This document shows, piece after piece, positions 1 to 9,696 of a stretch of 64,000 bases of DNA (the stretch's first letter is position 1; the number at the start of each line of letters is the position of its first letter). The notes under the pieces were generated by a model. That model did not search any database. It was not told the origin of the DNA and was given only the letters and a program-made list of their open reading frames with translations. The position numbers were made by a program, and so were the translations under genes. This stretch comes from CG2-30-36-16 sp964372115 (GTDB lineage Bacteria; Bacteroidota; Ignavibacteria; Ignavibacteriales; Ignavibacteriaceae): assembly GCA_964372115.1 (NCBI GenBank), contig CAYJPN010000013.1, positions 1 through 64,000 of the forward strand, given 5' to 3'.

Positions 1-164
1 TTTCTTTTCTATCTGTTTTTTCAGTTTGTGCCGCTTTTTAAGGGCTGACTAAATAATAAAGATCGTTTCCCTAAAACAGCGATTTTTTATTCGCTTGACA
101 TTGCACTTGACATTGCATGAGATACTGTATAGTTTTACATAAACTTAACAGAAGAGGATGTAAA

Positions 165-473
165 ATGTTTTCAAGAATAATAAAAATATTGATGCTTCTT
201 TTTTTAGTTGCCGCGGTAGCTAATTTTGCGCAAGATAAATCGCAAAATGATGCTATTGATAAACTGGCTAATAAATTAAAACAAAAAGTACTATTAAATG
301 ATAATCAGGCTAAGGAAGTAACTTTAATTTTATCCAAATATTCAGCATCAGATAAAGATGCAGCAAAAAATATAGAAACAAAGATAATAAATCTTTTAGA
401 TGCCCGTCAAAAGGTTAAATTTGAAATAATTAAAAAGGATTGGTTAAAAGAAGTTAACGAATCTCTGAAGTAA
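165..473 (+). CDS. small exported protein of unknown function
   Basis: Encodes about 102 residues. I chose the ATG at 165 because an AGAGG ribosome-binding site lies at 153-157 with normal spacing, and because translation from it begins directly with a signal peptide (Lys/Arg near the start, then a Leu/Val/Ala-rich core ending near Phe-Ala-Gln). An upstream ATG at 117 would put 16 polar residues before the signal peptide. The mature part is Lys-rich and helical, with a Leu-Asn-Asp-Asn-Gln-Ala segment loosely recalling the helical LTxxQ proteins of the Spy/CpxP group. That likeness is weak and no function is assigned. It is monocistronic, with a terminator directly behind it. Confidence 0.6.
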   Translation: MFSRIIKILMLLFLVAAVANFAQDKSQNDAIDKLANKLKQKVLLNDNQAKEVTLILSKYSASDKDAAKNIETKIINLLDARQKVKFEIIKKDWLKEVNESLK

Positions 474-491
474 TTTTTTTTAAGAAAATTA

Positions 492-528
492 ATGCCGGCT
501 GCTTAACAAACAACCGGCATTTTTTTTT
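492..528 (+). terminator. rho-independent terminator
   Basis: Seven-base inverted repeat ATGCCGG (492-498) and CCGGCAT (514-520), followed by a run of T to 528. It ends the small exported gene on the + strand and may also slow leftward transcription leaving the large surface-protein gene, though the T tract on that side is poor. Confidence 0.75.
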
Positions 529-541
529 GAAGTGAAAATAT

Positions 542-3500
542 TTATTTGATTAGTAACATTTTTTTTGCAGTCTTGTAATTTTTACTATTGTTTGTACCTT
601 CAGCCTGCATCATAATTATGTACAAACCCGATGCTTTGTTGGAAGCATTCCATATTTTTTCGTAATAACCTACATCCTGCACCTCATTTACAATTTCCTC
701 AACAACTTCACCAAGCGGGTTATATACAATTAGTTTTACTCTGCTTGCTTCAGGCAAATCATACCTGATGGTTGTGGATGGGTTAAATGGATTCGGAAAA
801 TTTTGATGAAGCGCGTATTCGGTTGGAATAAAGCTTACATCAACTGAAATTTCATCAGAGAAAGAAGTTACGCCATCAAAGTCAATCTGCAACAGTCTGT
901 ACAAGATTTCTCCGGAATATACTTTTTTCTCAAGATTATCAGAAAATGAGTACTTTGAAATTTCCGTTGTGGTTCCCTTTCCGGGTATAAACCCGACTTT
1001 TTCCCAAACGCCGTCTTTAAATTTTCTTTCAACATCAAAACCTTTATTGTTTGTTTCGGTAGCCGTAGACCAATTTATTTTAACTCGATGATCTTTTTCT
1101 ACAACTGCGTTAAATGAAATTAATTCTACCGGAATTGGGGTTACTACCGATGATTGATTGCTGTAATCGCTTGTGGTATAGCTATTATATCCATAAAGTC
1201 TGTAGCTGTAGCGTGTAGCATCAGATACGCTGCCATCGGTATATGTTTGAATATTAGCCCCAACAGAGTCCAATATTGCATAAACTAATTTTGTTGCAAC
1301 GGTATCACCAAGTTTTCGTTCGATAACAAATCCCAATTCGTTAGGCGACTGGTCTAACCAGTTTAACAAAACTGATTGGATGCCGGCACTTGCCGCCGCT
1401 AAGTTTACCGGTTTTTTAATAGTGCCAACAGCTATTCGCGCCGAATCAAAATTATTATTCTCATTCCATTCGGCAACTTGTGTGTTAGCATCTAACCAAA
1501 CCCAAACGTACATAGCTCCTACAGGTCTGTTTGGCGATATCTGAATGCTTGCCTTTAAAGTATCAAGCGCCCCTACAGGGAGATTAACATAATAATCGCC
1601 GCCTATTCTGTTGCCTGATATTAACGGGTTATCGTCATAAAACCGCACGAGCACGTTATTAGCGTTTGTGTTTGAAGTGTCGTCGTTTTTAAAAATGGCA
1701 ATAATTTGAAGAGTATCACCGGGATTAAGTTTTGTAGGGGAAACTGAATATTGGGATACAAAAAGATCTTTGCGCGATGCAACAATAGTTATGTACGCAA
1801 TATTAGAACTTGAATCTCCATGAGTGTCATAGACCCGGAGACCAACCTGTCCCTGATACTCATTCATAAATACAACGGTAAGAGTATCGGTAAAAGCGTC
1901 TCCGAATATACCGTCGCCATTCGTATCCCAGTTGTAAGCTACTACCGAGTCACCCGGATCAGGGTCGTAGGAATAACTTCCATCAAGAAGAATAGGTTCA
2001 CCAACTTTTGCCGAATAAACTCCACTGCCGCCAGGCGGAATTGCAACTGCAACCGGCGGATTATTGGAAGTGTCTTGAACCGATACCACCACAGATTCAA
2101 AATCATAAAGCGGGCTTGGACTGTTATCTTTTACCCGAAGTGTGATTGTATAAAAATTGGTAGCAGGATAACCGGGATTTGTTGGGTTTATTCCTACTGC
2201 GTCAGGTGCGTCCCAATTTAAACCGTCTGATGCATCCCAATCCCATTTCCACTCAACAATTGATTTATTTGGGTCTTGATGATAAGAGTTACCACCATAA
2301 ACTTGAAAATGAAAGTTCGTTGGTTTTGGCGAGACTGGATCGATAACTGCAACAGGAGGAGCAATTAATACTCCCTGGGTTAGTATGAGAATAGCAAATG
2401 AGCTCGTCAAGGCTAATGATCCAGCATCCCATGTATTGCCGTTCCAGTGTCCGTCTGGCTGCTGTTTCCATGTGGGGTTTGTTAGCAAATGACTTACATA
2501 TTCATTATACCAATTTCTCAGACCTATATGTGTTACACCCGCCCGATTATTAATTATACGCATTCCTTTAGCAACCGCATACATACCATAGAGGTTGCCG
2601 CTGAGATGTTCATAATACCAGTTATTATCATAGTTGTCATTCCAATGTGCATCAATAAAGTTTATTGCTTTCTGAATGTTCAATGAATCCGTTGTCCATC
2701 CGAGAAGAGCATTTGACCCGACCCCAGATGCAGTTTTAGCAATATTATCCCACTGGTTCAAATATTGATATCCAAATCCCCCGTCGCTTGTATCATTACT
2801 TGCAACTAACCAGTAAAGTAACTCTTTTTTAACCCATGGCTGAATAGTCATTCCCCAGCTTTTTTCAGCAGCTTCCATAACTAAACTTGGCCATTGAACT
2901 GCCGAGTTGTCGGAAGAACCATAATTAGGGGTATTAATATTATAACGCCATCCGCCGCGCTGCGAACCCGAAACAGAATCGGTTTGCGAAAAGGCTATCT
3001 GATCAAGCGCATCGACCATAAAATCATAAAAAGTTTGACCGGCGTATGGTCCCGACTCAATTGTATCAATCATTGCACTTGCGGCAGAACCATGAGCCCC
3101 AAGAATTCCCAGACAACCGATACCGTTTGCATAATTCTCGTAATTTGTATAAACACCCAATCCATCACCATCGCTGTCAGGATCACCTGCATACTGCGGG
3201 GAAATTGCGAATGTTGTAGAATTTGCAAATAGATAGTTTAATCCGTTTCCAACAAACTCGGCATAAATATCAGTATTAATGTCATTTGTATGAAGATGTC
3301 CATTTTCTTCAAATGAAAGTAATGCCATTCCTGTTGCACCGATATTCCCTGCATTATCGTACCAATGACCATCGGCATACTGATTTTTATATAGATAAAG
3401 GAGACCTTTTTCAATAGCCATGTTTACCTCTATTTGCTGGGTAGGCAACGGATAAACTTTTATTATTGATTCATCATAATCTACCCTTCCAGCGTTATCC

Positions 3501-4402
3501 CATACTTGTAATTTCATTGTGTAGGGGCCTGCGGTTGCATATATGTGATCAGCGCCGATAAAATGAGGATCCGTAACCGCGCCACTATCCACCGCACCAT
3601 CCCCATATTCAAGTTTGTAATTATACGGCGGAGTGCCATTGTTAACATTTCCCCAAACTGCAATAGGAACACCCGCCAAAGCGTTAGCGTATGTTGAACT
3701 GAAGCTGTTACTTGGCATCGTATTAACATAATAAGGAGGGGTTAGCGAAACCGGTGAAATTGCAACTGCATCGTACTCATTATAACCTCCTACTACAGGC
3801 GAGTTTATTGCAATTCGAATTTCGCTAACGGAATAAACTGTAAGCGGAAAATCAACAATAAAAATTCTTGATTGAGCCCCGGTAAAAGCGGCTGTTCCCG
3901 ACCAAACAATATCCCATAAACCATTTAAAGGATTTTTAACATAAACAGTATCAACTGCGCCCGGGTTATAAGTTTCATAAATTCCGATTGATGAAATTGG
4001 ACCGGGATTATTAAATTTTAGTTCAATCCATTCCCTTTGCCCGTCAGCAGTGGCATGTGTCCATGCTGAGGGGTTATCTCCATAACCTGGATAAACATTA
4101 GGTTGACCCAGTATTTGGAAGGCAGCCCAATTACCTGATGTATATTGTGAACTGAATCGCACAACTGTATCTGCAAATCGAGTGCTGCTTTCTTTATCAC
4201 TATCCCTTAGGTATTTGTCGAGCCTCTCCTGCAATGGTGTAATTGTCGGTTCGGCTTCAACAGGCTGAGGGGGTTGATAATTGCGAAGAAGTTCATTCGC
4301 TTTTATTAAAAGATTATCCTTCTGTTGCGCAAAAGAATTGTTACTCATAAATAGTAGAGATACAAGAGTTATGAGTACGAAAAATAATACAAATTTTTTC
4401 AT
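542..4402 (-). CDS. large T9SS-sorted surface protein with alpha/alpha toroid, PKD and CARDB domains
   Basis: A 1286-residue exported multidomain protein. In order: signal peptide (1-25); a discoidin-like beta domain (about 80-220); a PKD-like domain (about 230-320); prenyltransferase/squalene-oxidase-type repeats (about 325-690) with recurring DGHW, GGWRY and DGGFGY motifs; two further PKD domains (about 695-880); a CARDB domain (about 890-985); an FN3-like domain; and a C-terminal T9SS sorting domain (about 1200-1286) with NFPNPFNPST and a Lys-rich end. T9SS cargo is exported across the outer membrane and usually attached to the surface. It is the last gene of the operon, 21 nt after another toroid protein. 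The toroid fold occurs both in cyclases and in ligand binders such as intrinsic factor. No DxDD cyclase motif is visible, so binding or scaffolding is more likely than catalysis. Confidence 0.8.
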   Translation of the reverse strand: MKKFVLFFVLITLVSLLFMSNNSFAQQKDNLLIKANELLRNYQPPQPVEAEPTITPLQERLDKYLRDSDKESSTRFADTVVRFSSQYTSGNWAAFQILGQPNVYPGYGDNPSAWTHATADGQREWIELKFNNPGPISSIGIYETYNPGAVDTVYVKNPLNGLWDIVWSGTAAFTGAQSRIFIVDFPLTVYSVSEIRIAINSPVVGGYNEYDAVAISPVSLTPPYYVNTMPSNSFSSTYANALAGVPIAVWGNVNNGTPPYNYKLEYGDGAVDSGAVTDPHFIGADHIYATAGPYTMKLQVWDNAGRVDYDESIIKVYPLPTQQIEVNMAIEKGLLYLYKNQYADGHWYDNAGNIGATGMALLSFEENGHLHTNDINTDIYAEFVGNGLNYLFANSTTFAISPQYAGDPDSDGDGLGVYTNYENYANGIGCLGILGAHGSAASAMIDTIESGPYAGQTFYDFMVDALDQIAFSQTDSVSGSQRGGWRYNINTPNYGSSDNSAVQWPSLVMEAAEKSWGMTIQPWVKKELLYWLVASNDTSDGGFGYQYLNQWDNIAKTASGVGSNALLGWTTDSLNIQKAINFIDAHWNDNYDNNWYYEHLSGNLYGMYAVAKGMRIINNRAGVTHIGLRNWYNEYVSHLLTNPTWKQQPDGHWNGNTWDAGSLALTSSFAILILTQGVLIAPPVAVIDPVSPKPTNFHFQVYGGNSYHQDPNKSIVEWKWDWDASDGLNWDAPDAVGINPTNPGYPATNFYTITLRVKDNSPSPLYDFESVVVSVQDTSNNPPVAVAIPPGGSGVYSAKVGEPILLDGSYSYDPDPGDSVVAYNWDTNGDGIFGDAFTDTLTVVFMNEYQGQVGLRVYDTHGDSSSNIAYITIVASRKDLFVSQYSVSPTKLNPGDTLQIIAIFKNDDTSNTNANNVLVRFYDDNPLISGNRIGGDYYVNLPVGALDTLKASIQISPNRPVGAMYVWVWLDANTQVAEWNENNNFDSARIAVGTIKKPVNLAAASAGIQSVLLNWLDQSPNELGFVIERKLGDTVATKLVYAILDSVGANIQTYTDGSVSDATRYSYRLYGYNSYTTSDYSNQSSVVTPIPVELISFNAVVEKDHRVKINWSTATETNNKGFDVERKFKDGVWEKVGFIPGKGTTTEISKYSFSDNLEKKVYSGEILYRLLQIDFDGVTSFSDEISVDVSFIPTEYALHQNFPNPFNPSTTIRYDLPEASRVKLIVYNPLGEVVEEIVNEVQDVGYYEKIWNASNKASGLYIIMMQAEGTNNSKNYKTAKKMLLIK

Positions 4403-4423
4403 ACATACCTCATATTATATTAA

Positions 4424-5563
4424 TTAATTGCCGAGGGCGTAACTTAAAGTTAATAATGAATAAGCGGTGACAAGTTCTTTATTGTTTTCCCACCACCGGT
4501 TATTCGTATTAACCCAGTATCCCTCGCCGTTTTGAATTGTTAGTAGTTTTTTAATGATATCTTTTCTCCAGTTGTGTACTACGCCGGCATTATCTGTAAT
4601 AGTTTCATCACCAAAAACATTTAATGCTTTTGCCATCGTATGATAATAATAAAACAAACCCTGCTCTCCCATCTGCGGGTTGTTTTCAACTGTATAATTA
4701 TTTTTTACCCAATTAAAAGCAGCCTGAACACGTTTGTCATCTTTTTTTAAATCGGCATAAATAAAACTCTTTAAACCTGCGTAAGTCATACTCCCATATG
4801 AAGTGTAATCGCCGGCTTTACTCTCGCTGGGACTATAAATAAAGCCGCCATCGTTTTCCGCCCATGTTCTATCGTTTGTAGATTTCAAGTTTTGGCATCT
4901 TTGAATAAACAAAATTGCTTTGTCCCAAAATAACTCCCGGGATGATGATGAAGCTATTTGATTTGATTTTACATTTGTCCCGCTGTATTCCAGCGGCTGC
5001 CCTGTTGATTCCGATACCTTCCGATATTTTTCAGATTCTTTTAACGCTTCCAATGACCATTCGAGATTTGATAAATCCGATTCTTTATTTTCATCATACC
5101 CGATGCCGCCATATTGCATATCTGAACTCGTTAACCCCAAATTTTCATCAAGCTGCAGTGATAACAAAAAATCGCGGGCTTTTCTAATTGCATCTGTATA
5201 TTCCGGATTATCAACCGCGCATAAGGCGATTAAAGAGATTGCTGTATTATAAGCTTTTAACTCATCTACATATATGCCGCCGTCAGGCTGCTGGCATTTT
5301 AATATAAATTGAATTCCCTTTATTACAGGTACAGAACTTACTTCATCATACCCTAAATTACTTTTTATATATGAGGCAACAACCAGAGCGGTTACAGCAG
5401 GGTAATGCCCCCACGAACCGTCATCCTGCTGATTTGTACCAAGCCAGTTTAATGCATTTCGCATCGCGAGATGTGTTTCTTTTTCGAGCGAAGTATCATT
5501 TAGCTTTTGAGCTATTGATGTTGAAAAAAATATGAGGAAAAGTAAAAAAACTTTTAACTTCAT
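4424..5563 (-). CDS. exported prenyltransferase/squalene-oxidase repeat (alpha/alpha toroid) protein
   Basis: 379 residues with a short signal peptide (about 1-18), then almost entirely alpha/alpha-toroid repeats. Several QW-like motifs can be read: QQDDGSWG, QQPDGG, DGGFIY and GEGYW. An AGAGG site precedes the ATG. It lies 9 nt after a TonB receptor and 21 nt before the large surface protein that carries the same type of repeats, so it is firmly part of the operon. The cyclase DxDD acid motif is not seen. The family contains terpene cyclases, protein prenyltransferase beta subunits, complement C3d and the cobalamin carriers. Position and export suggest a periplasmic or surface ligand-binding partner of the receptors; this is inference. 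Confidence 0.75.
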   Translation of the reverse strand: MKLKVFLLFLIFFSTSIAQKLNDTSLEKETHLAMRNALNWLGTNQQDDGSWGHYPAVTALVVASYIKSNLGYDEVSSVPVIKGIQFILKCQQPDGGIYVDELKAYNTAISLIALCAVDNPEYTDAIRKARDFLLSLQLDENLGLTSSDMQYGGIGYDENKESDLSNLEWSLEALKESEKYRKVSESTGQPLEYSGTNVKSNQIASSSSRELFWDKAILFIQRCQNLKSTNDRTWAENDGGFIYSPSESKAGDYTSYGSMTYAGLKSFIYADLKKDDKRVQAAFNWVKNNYTVENNPQMGEQGLFYYYHTMAKALNVFGDETITDNAGVVHNWRKDIIKKLLTIQNGEGYWVNTNNRWWENNKELVTAYSLLTLSYALGN

Positions 5564-5572
5564 AATTACCTC

Positions 5573-7609
5573 TTATTTGAAATCAATATTTAGTGACACA
5601 ATAAAATTTCTTCCGGTAGAATAAATACCGGAACCGTGTACTTTGTACAACCGGTTCAAAATATTTTCAATTGAAAGCGCTATGCTTCCCCATTCGGAAA
5701 ATTTGCAGCCTCCGCGTATATCCCACACTGTATAACCGGGGGTACCGGATTCTCCTATTCTGCTGTCAGCTTTGTCATTTAAAGATAACCGTTTTTGAGG
5801 AAGCGAAAATTCAACCGCGGAGGTAAGCCAATAATTATAAAAATTATAATCGAATGATACCCCGCCTCTAAAAGGAGGAATTTTGCTTAAAGGCTCACCC
5901 GCTGTAATATTATTTCCAAGGGTGTATGATGCAGCCATGCTAATTGAAATATCGTTAATAAAATTTACTGAAGAGTGAAAATTTAATCCCATCAATTCTC
6001 CGATGGATGAATTTTCTTTTTTAAATATTTTCGTCCCGTTTGAAATTCCTGTTTCTTCACGAATTATATAATCATATAACCGCATATAATAGGTTGATGC
6101 ATAAAGTTTGATATTGGACAAATTTATTTTTATGCCGGCTTCGTAATTTGTTGATTTTTCAGACCGCAGGTTTGAATTCGGAACTTCCACACCAAGGTTT
6201 GAAACAAGCCCGATAGCCGAAAGATCGTTTGCATTTGGGGCTCTGAATCCCTGCGAAATGCCTCCATAAATATTTAAACGATTTTTTATGAGCTTAAATG
6301 TAAAATTTATACTTCCGCAAACCCCGCCTGAAGAAGCATCGATGTTATCTACTGAAATATTTTTTACCTGTATTTCGGGATGCGCTGAAAAATTGAAGTA
6401 CGAGTATCGAAGTCCGGCGATTAGTATAAGAAAATGATTTTCATATTGGTCTTGTGCAAAAAGTGCCGATGTAAGGTACCGAGATTTTGCGGGGAAAGGT
6501 GAATCGCCTTTTACAGTTACAGATTTTTCAATATTGAGAGTATCCCGCGCGCTTGATATGATATCGTAATAACTTTCCGCGCCGTACGTAAAAACATGGT
6601 TTGATATTATAGAATTAAAAGTAATACCCGTACCGCCTGTTAAGGTATTTATATTTTCCGATATTTCAATATTTTTTTTCTTAGCACTAATTATACTGCT
6701 GCCTTCAATCTGGCGTTGAAGCGAAAAATCGATTTGATAGTTGTTTAAAAATGATCCCACATCATTTTTTTTGTATCGGGCGTAAAAAAGATGCCGCTGC
6801 TGGGGATCATAAATATTTTTTATATCCTTGCCGGCAAAAATTCTATCGTATCTCGGAACATTATTTTGATTTACACTTTGCATAAGAATCGAAAGATGGG
6901 CGTCGCGGTCCGTATTAAAATTTATTTTAGCAGTGCCGTCAATTTCATCATATCCGGTTGGCGATTGAGTAACATTTCCCCCGGCAGTAAGATTGTTATA
7001 CTTTTTATAGCTTGCACTAATTATGGCGCCGCCGCCGTTCCATTTGCTTTGCGCAAAAAGATTTTGCCCGATGCCGTTATCAGAACTTGAAAAAGTAGTT
7101 GAGGAGGAGAAAGTCGGGTTTGTGTTTCCCGGATTTTTTGTAATGATATTTATTACACCGCCAAGTGCGTCACTCCCGTATATTACCGAACCGGGACCGT
7201 ATACCACTTCAACTCTTTCCACACTTGCTGCATCAATTGTGTTAAAATATTGTGTAGGTCCAGATCTGTAGGTTGAATTATTTACTCTAATACCGTCAAT
7301 TAATATTAAATTTTCACGTCCTATCAGTCCTCTTAAAATAGGCGAACCGCCGCCAAATGTTGTACGCTGCATGGCAATTTCCGGTACAGCTTTCATTAAA
7401 TCATTTGCGGAAACCGGGGCAAACTTTTTTAATGCGGTTTCATTTATCACTTTAACATCCCTTGGAACATCAAATATATTTATCTCGTTTCGCGTAGCAC
7501 TAACAGTGATATCGGGAAACAAAAATTGTTTTAACGAATCAGATACCTGTCCAAAACTTTGAATAGTTAGAACAACTAAAAAACAAAGTATGTTTGATAT
7601 TTTTTTCAT
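5573..7609 (-). CDS. TonB-dependent outer-membrane receptor (second of pair)
   Basis: About 678 residues. A signal peptide is followed by a plug domain (about 30-150) with the usual features: a TVSATR-like entry, the ILRGL and LILIDGIRVN segments, and YGSDALGGVINIITK at its end. A 22-strand-type barrel rich in aromatic and Asn residues follows, ending in an aromatic-containing terminal strand. The start is the ATG at 7607-7609, which overlaps the stop of the preceding receptor by one base (TGATG), so translation is probably coupled. The nearest characterised relatives by appearance are the BtuB/CirA-like importers. The substrate is unknown, and no TonB-ExbBD genes are in the window. Confidence 0.85.
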   Translation of the reverse strand: MKKISNILCFLVVLTIQSFGQVSDSLKQFLFPDITVSATRNEINIFDVPRDVKVINETALKKFAPVSANDLMKAVPEIAMQRTTFGGGSPILRGLIGRENLILIDGIRVNNSTYRSGPTQYFNTIDAASVERVEVVYGPGSVIYGSDALGGVINIITKNPGNTNPTFSSSTTFSSSDNGIGQNLFAQSKWNGGGAIISASYKKYNNLTAGGNVTQSPTGYDEIDGTAKINFNTDRDAHLSILMQSVNQNNVPRYDRIFAGKDIKNIYDPQQRHLFYARYKKNDVGSFLNNYQIDFSLQRQIEGSSIISAKKKNIEISENINTLTGGTGITFNSIISNHVFTYGAESYYDIISSARDTLNIEKSVTVKGDSPFPAKSRYLTSALFAQDQYENHFLILIAGLRYSYFNFSAHPEIQVKNISVDNIDASSGGVCGSINFTFKLIKNRLNIYGGISQGFRAPNANDLSAIGLVSNLGVEVPNSNLRSEKSTNYEAGIKINLSNIKLYASTYYMRLYDYIIREETGISNGTKIFKKENSSIGELMGLNFHSSVNFINDISISMAASYTLGNNITAGEPLSKIPPFRGGVSFDYNFYNYWLTSAVEFSLPQKRLSLNDKADSRIGESGTPGYTVWDIRGGCKFSEWGSIALSIENILNRLYKVHGSGIYSTGRNFIVSLNIDFK

Positions 7610-9696
7610 CAAATATTAATCTCAACTGAAAAATTGATTCTTCTGCCCGCGGCAGGATAATAATAAATTAAACCCGGTGTGCCTGATGGGTCGGCATAAC
7701 CGTTAGCGTTATATTTTTTGTCGAAAACATTTTCTGACGAAAGAGTTAAACCGAATGGATAAAAACTATATGTAACAGAGGCATCGAACACAGTATAATC
7801 CGGCAATTCGATAAAATTTTCGTCGTCTATAAAAATTCCGCCAGTGCGTTTCAACATAACGGAACCTGAAATATTAATATCTGGATTAACAGCAATGCCT
7901 GCGGTAAACGTATTTGAAGGAATTCCTTTTAATTTTTTACCATCATTTATGCCATTGGCAACCACTGCCTGCTGATATGAATAATTTGCAAATGACGAAA
8001 TGAAATTGGAGTAAAACAATTTAAGCCCGGCTTCTATTCCTCTATGTGTGCTTTCGCCGATGTTTACATATTTGAACTGAGACAAATCAAAATCTATTTC
8101 ATCTTTCATTTTTATTTGATAAACGGAAGTGGAAATTTCTATGCTGACATAGTTTCCAATTGTAAACCCTTCATACAAACCAGCCTCAACATTCAAGGCT
8201 TTTTGAGGTTGTAATAAATTGTTCGATAAAAGTATTTTATAAGGTTCAAAAGGAACAGGGTAAGATCTTTGATCAAATAGCTGATCCATGGTTGGCGCTT
8301 TAAATGAACGGCTGACACTTGCATATATACTGCCGATTAAATTTTCGGTGTTTGCATAATGGAAATTTATTCCGGCTTTCGGACTAAAAGCATTTTTACT
8401 GTTTGAATATAACTTAGGAACGCTATTCGTTAAATCGGAGTATGTGTCATTCATTTCATCATATCTTCCCCCTATACTTATTTTAAGATTATTAAAGGGA
8501 GAAATATCAAGTTGCGTATAAACTGCCGCTGTTTTTCTATTTCCGAATCCACTTTCATCCAGCATTCCTCTTTCCGCATCAGAGTTATTATAGGAGTCCT
8601 TGTCACCCATAAAAACATTGTAATAAGCATTCGTTAATTTTCCGTACGACAGAGTTACACCAAATAAAAATTCTGAATTAAATAAAGAAGTAATTTTATA
8701 GTTGGCAAGCATATTGCCAGTGTAATTGGTGGATTGATATTCCCGGTCTTTTGTATCCGCAAAAATTGGAGACAATAAAAACGTAGTAACATCGTCAACT
8801 TTGTTGTACTCCGCGCCGGCATTTAGTTGCAATTCCATACTATTTGACGGCTGGTAATGAATAGCAATATCACCACGATTTACTCTTGAGTTTCTGTTGT
8901 CGTTTTTAAAAAATGGGGAAGAATAATTTCTATTTAAATAGGTTTGTTCACCAGTTAATACTCCAGGTTTATCCTCGTTTTGCCAGTTATTTACCGTAGA
9001 TGCGGTTATAGAAACCGTTTCCGTTTTTAATGCCGGGATAACTATTCCGAAAGTGTGCGTCAAATGATTGGAATGTTTTCTAAATCCTTCGTACTGATTT
9101 CTGTAAAGATAAATATTGTAATTCCCATCATTCAGTCTGCCGAATGTTGAAAACTGACCATCGAAATAATTATAGCTGCCGAGTGTTGCACGAACGGATG
9201 TTTTGCCTGTAACCGATTTTTTTGTTCGAAGATTTATAACCCCGCCTATCGCGGCATCACCGTGTACCGATGACACACCTCCCTTTACAAACTCAATCGA
9301 TTCAATTGCTGATAGTGGAACAACATTCCAATCGATTAACCCTGATTCGAATTGGTTTAGGAGTTGACCATCAAGCATTAATAAAAGATAATCAGCTTCA
9401 CCTCCACCATAAAATCCTCTGCAAGTTGCTATTGTGTTACCGATACCATCCGACCGGTAAAAATCAACGCCAGGGACTAATGCGAGTGATTTAGCCAGAT
9501 CATGTAACGCGAATGTTTTTAATTCGTTTGCCGATATTGATGAAACAGCGCCGGTTGATAATAAAAGATTTGATTCAATTTTATCTGCTGTTATAATTAT
9601 ATTTTCAAGTGTGTATTTGGGTAGAGAGTCAGTTTGGGCTAATAAACTTGAATGGAGCAATACAATTATAAGTAAAATCAATTTAATCAAATTCAT
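7609..9696 (-). CDS. TonB-dependent outer-membrane receptor (first of pair)
   Basis: 695 residues: signal peptide (about 1-20), plug domain (about 25-160; LLLMLDGQLLNQF and HGDAAIGGVINLRTK are the recognisable blocks), then a beta barrel to the C-terminus. The plug entry reads IIITADK where BtuB-type receptors carry a VVTA-like stretch. The ATG overlaps the stop of the upstream YdjY gene by 4 nt (ATGA) and its own stop overlaps the next receptor's ATG. Two different receptors in tandem in one operon suggest two related ligands or two forms of one ligand. The substrate cannot be read from the sequence. Confidence 0.85.
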   Translation of the reverse strand: MNLIKLILLIIVLLHSSLLAQTDSLPKYTLENIIITADKIESNLLLSTGAVSSISANELKTFALHDLAKSLALVPGVDFYRSDGIGNTIATCRGFYGGGEADYLLLMLDGQLLNQFESGLIDWNVVPLSAIESIEFVKGGVSSVHGDAAIGGVINLRTKKSVTGKTSVRATLGSYNYFDGQFSTFGRLNDGNYNIYLYRNQYEGFRKHSNHLTHTFGIVIPALKTETVSITASTVNNWQNEDKPGVLTGEQTYLNRNYSSPFFKNDNRNSRVNRGDIAIHYQPSNSMELQLNAGAEYNKVDDVTTFLLSPIFADTKDREYQSTNYTGNMLANYKITSLFNSEFLFGVTLSYGKLTNAYYNVFMGDKDSYNNSDAERGMLDESGFGNRKTAAVYTQLDISPFNNLKISIGGRYDEMNDTYSDLTNSVPKLYSNSKNAFSPKAGINFHYANTENLIGSIYASVSRSFKAPTMDQLFDQRSYPVPFEPYKILLSNNLLQPQKALNVEAGLYEGFTIGNYVSIEISTSVYQIKMKDEIDFDLSQFKYVNIGESTHRGIEAGLKLFYSNFISSFANYSYQQAVVANGINDGKKLKGIPSNTFTAGIAVNPDINISGSVMLKRTGGIFIDDENFIELPDYTVFDASVTYSFYPFGLTLSSENVFDKKYNANGYADPSGTPGLIYYYPAAGRRINFSVEINI

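Noticed and set aside
542..5563. Squalene-hopene cyclase or other terpene cyclase activity for the toroid proteins
   Set aside because: The DxDD acid motif of such cyclases was not found, and both proteins are exported.
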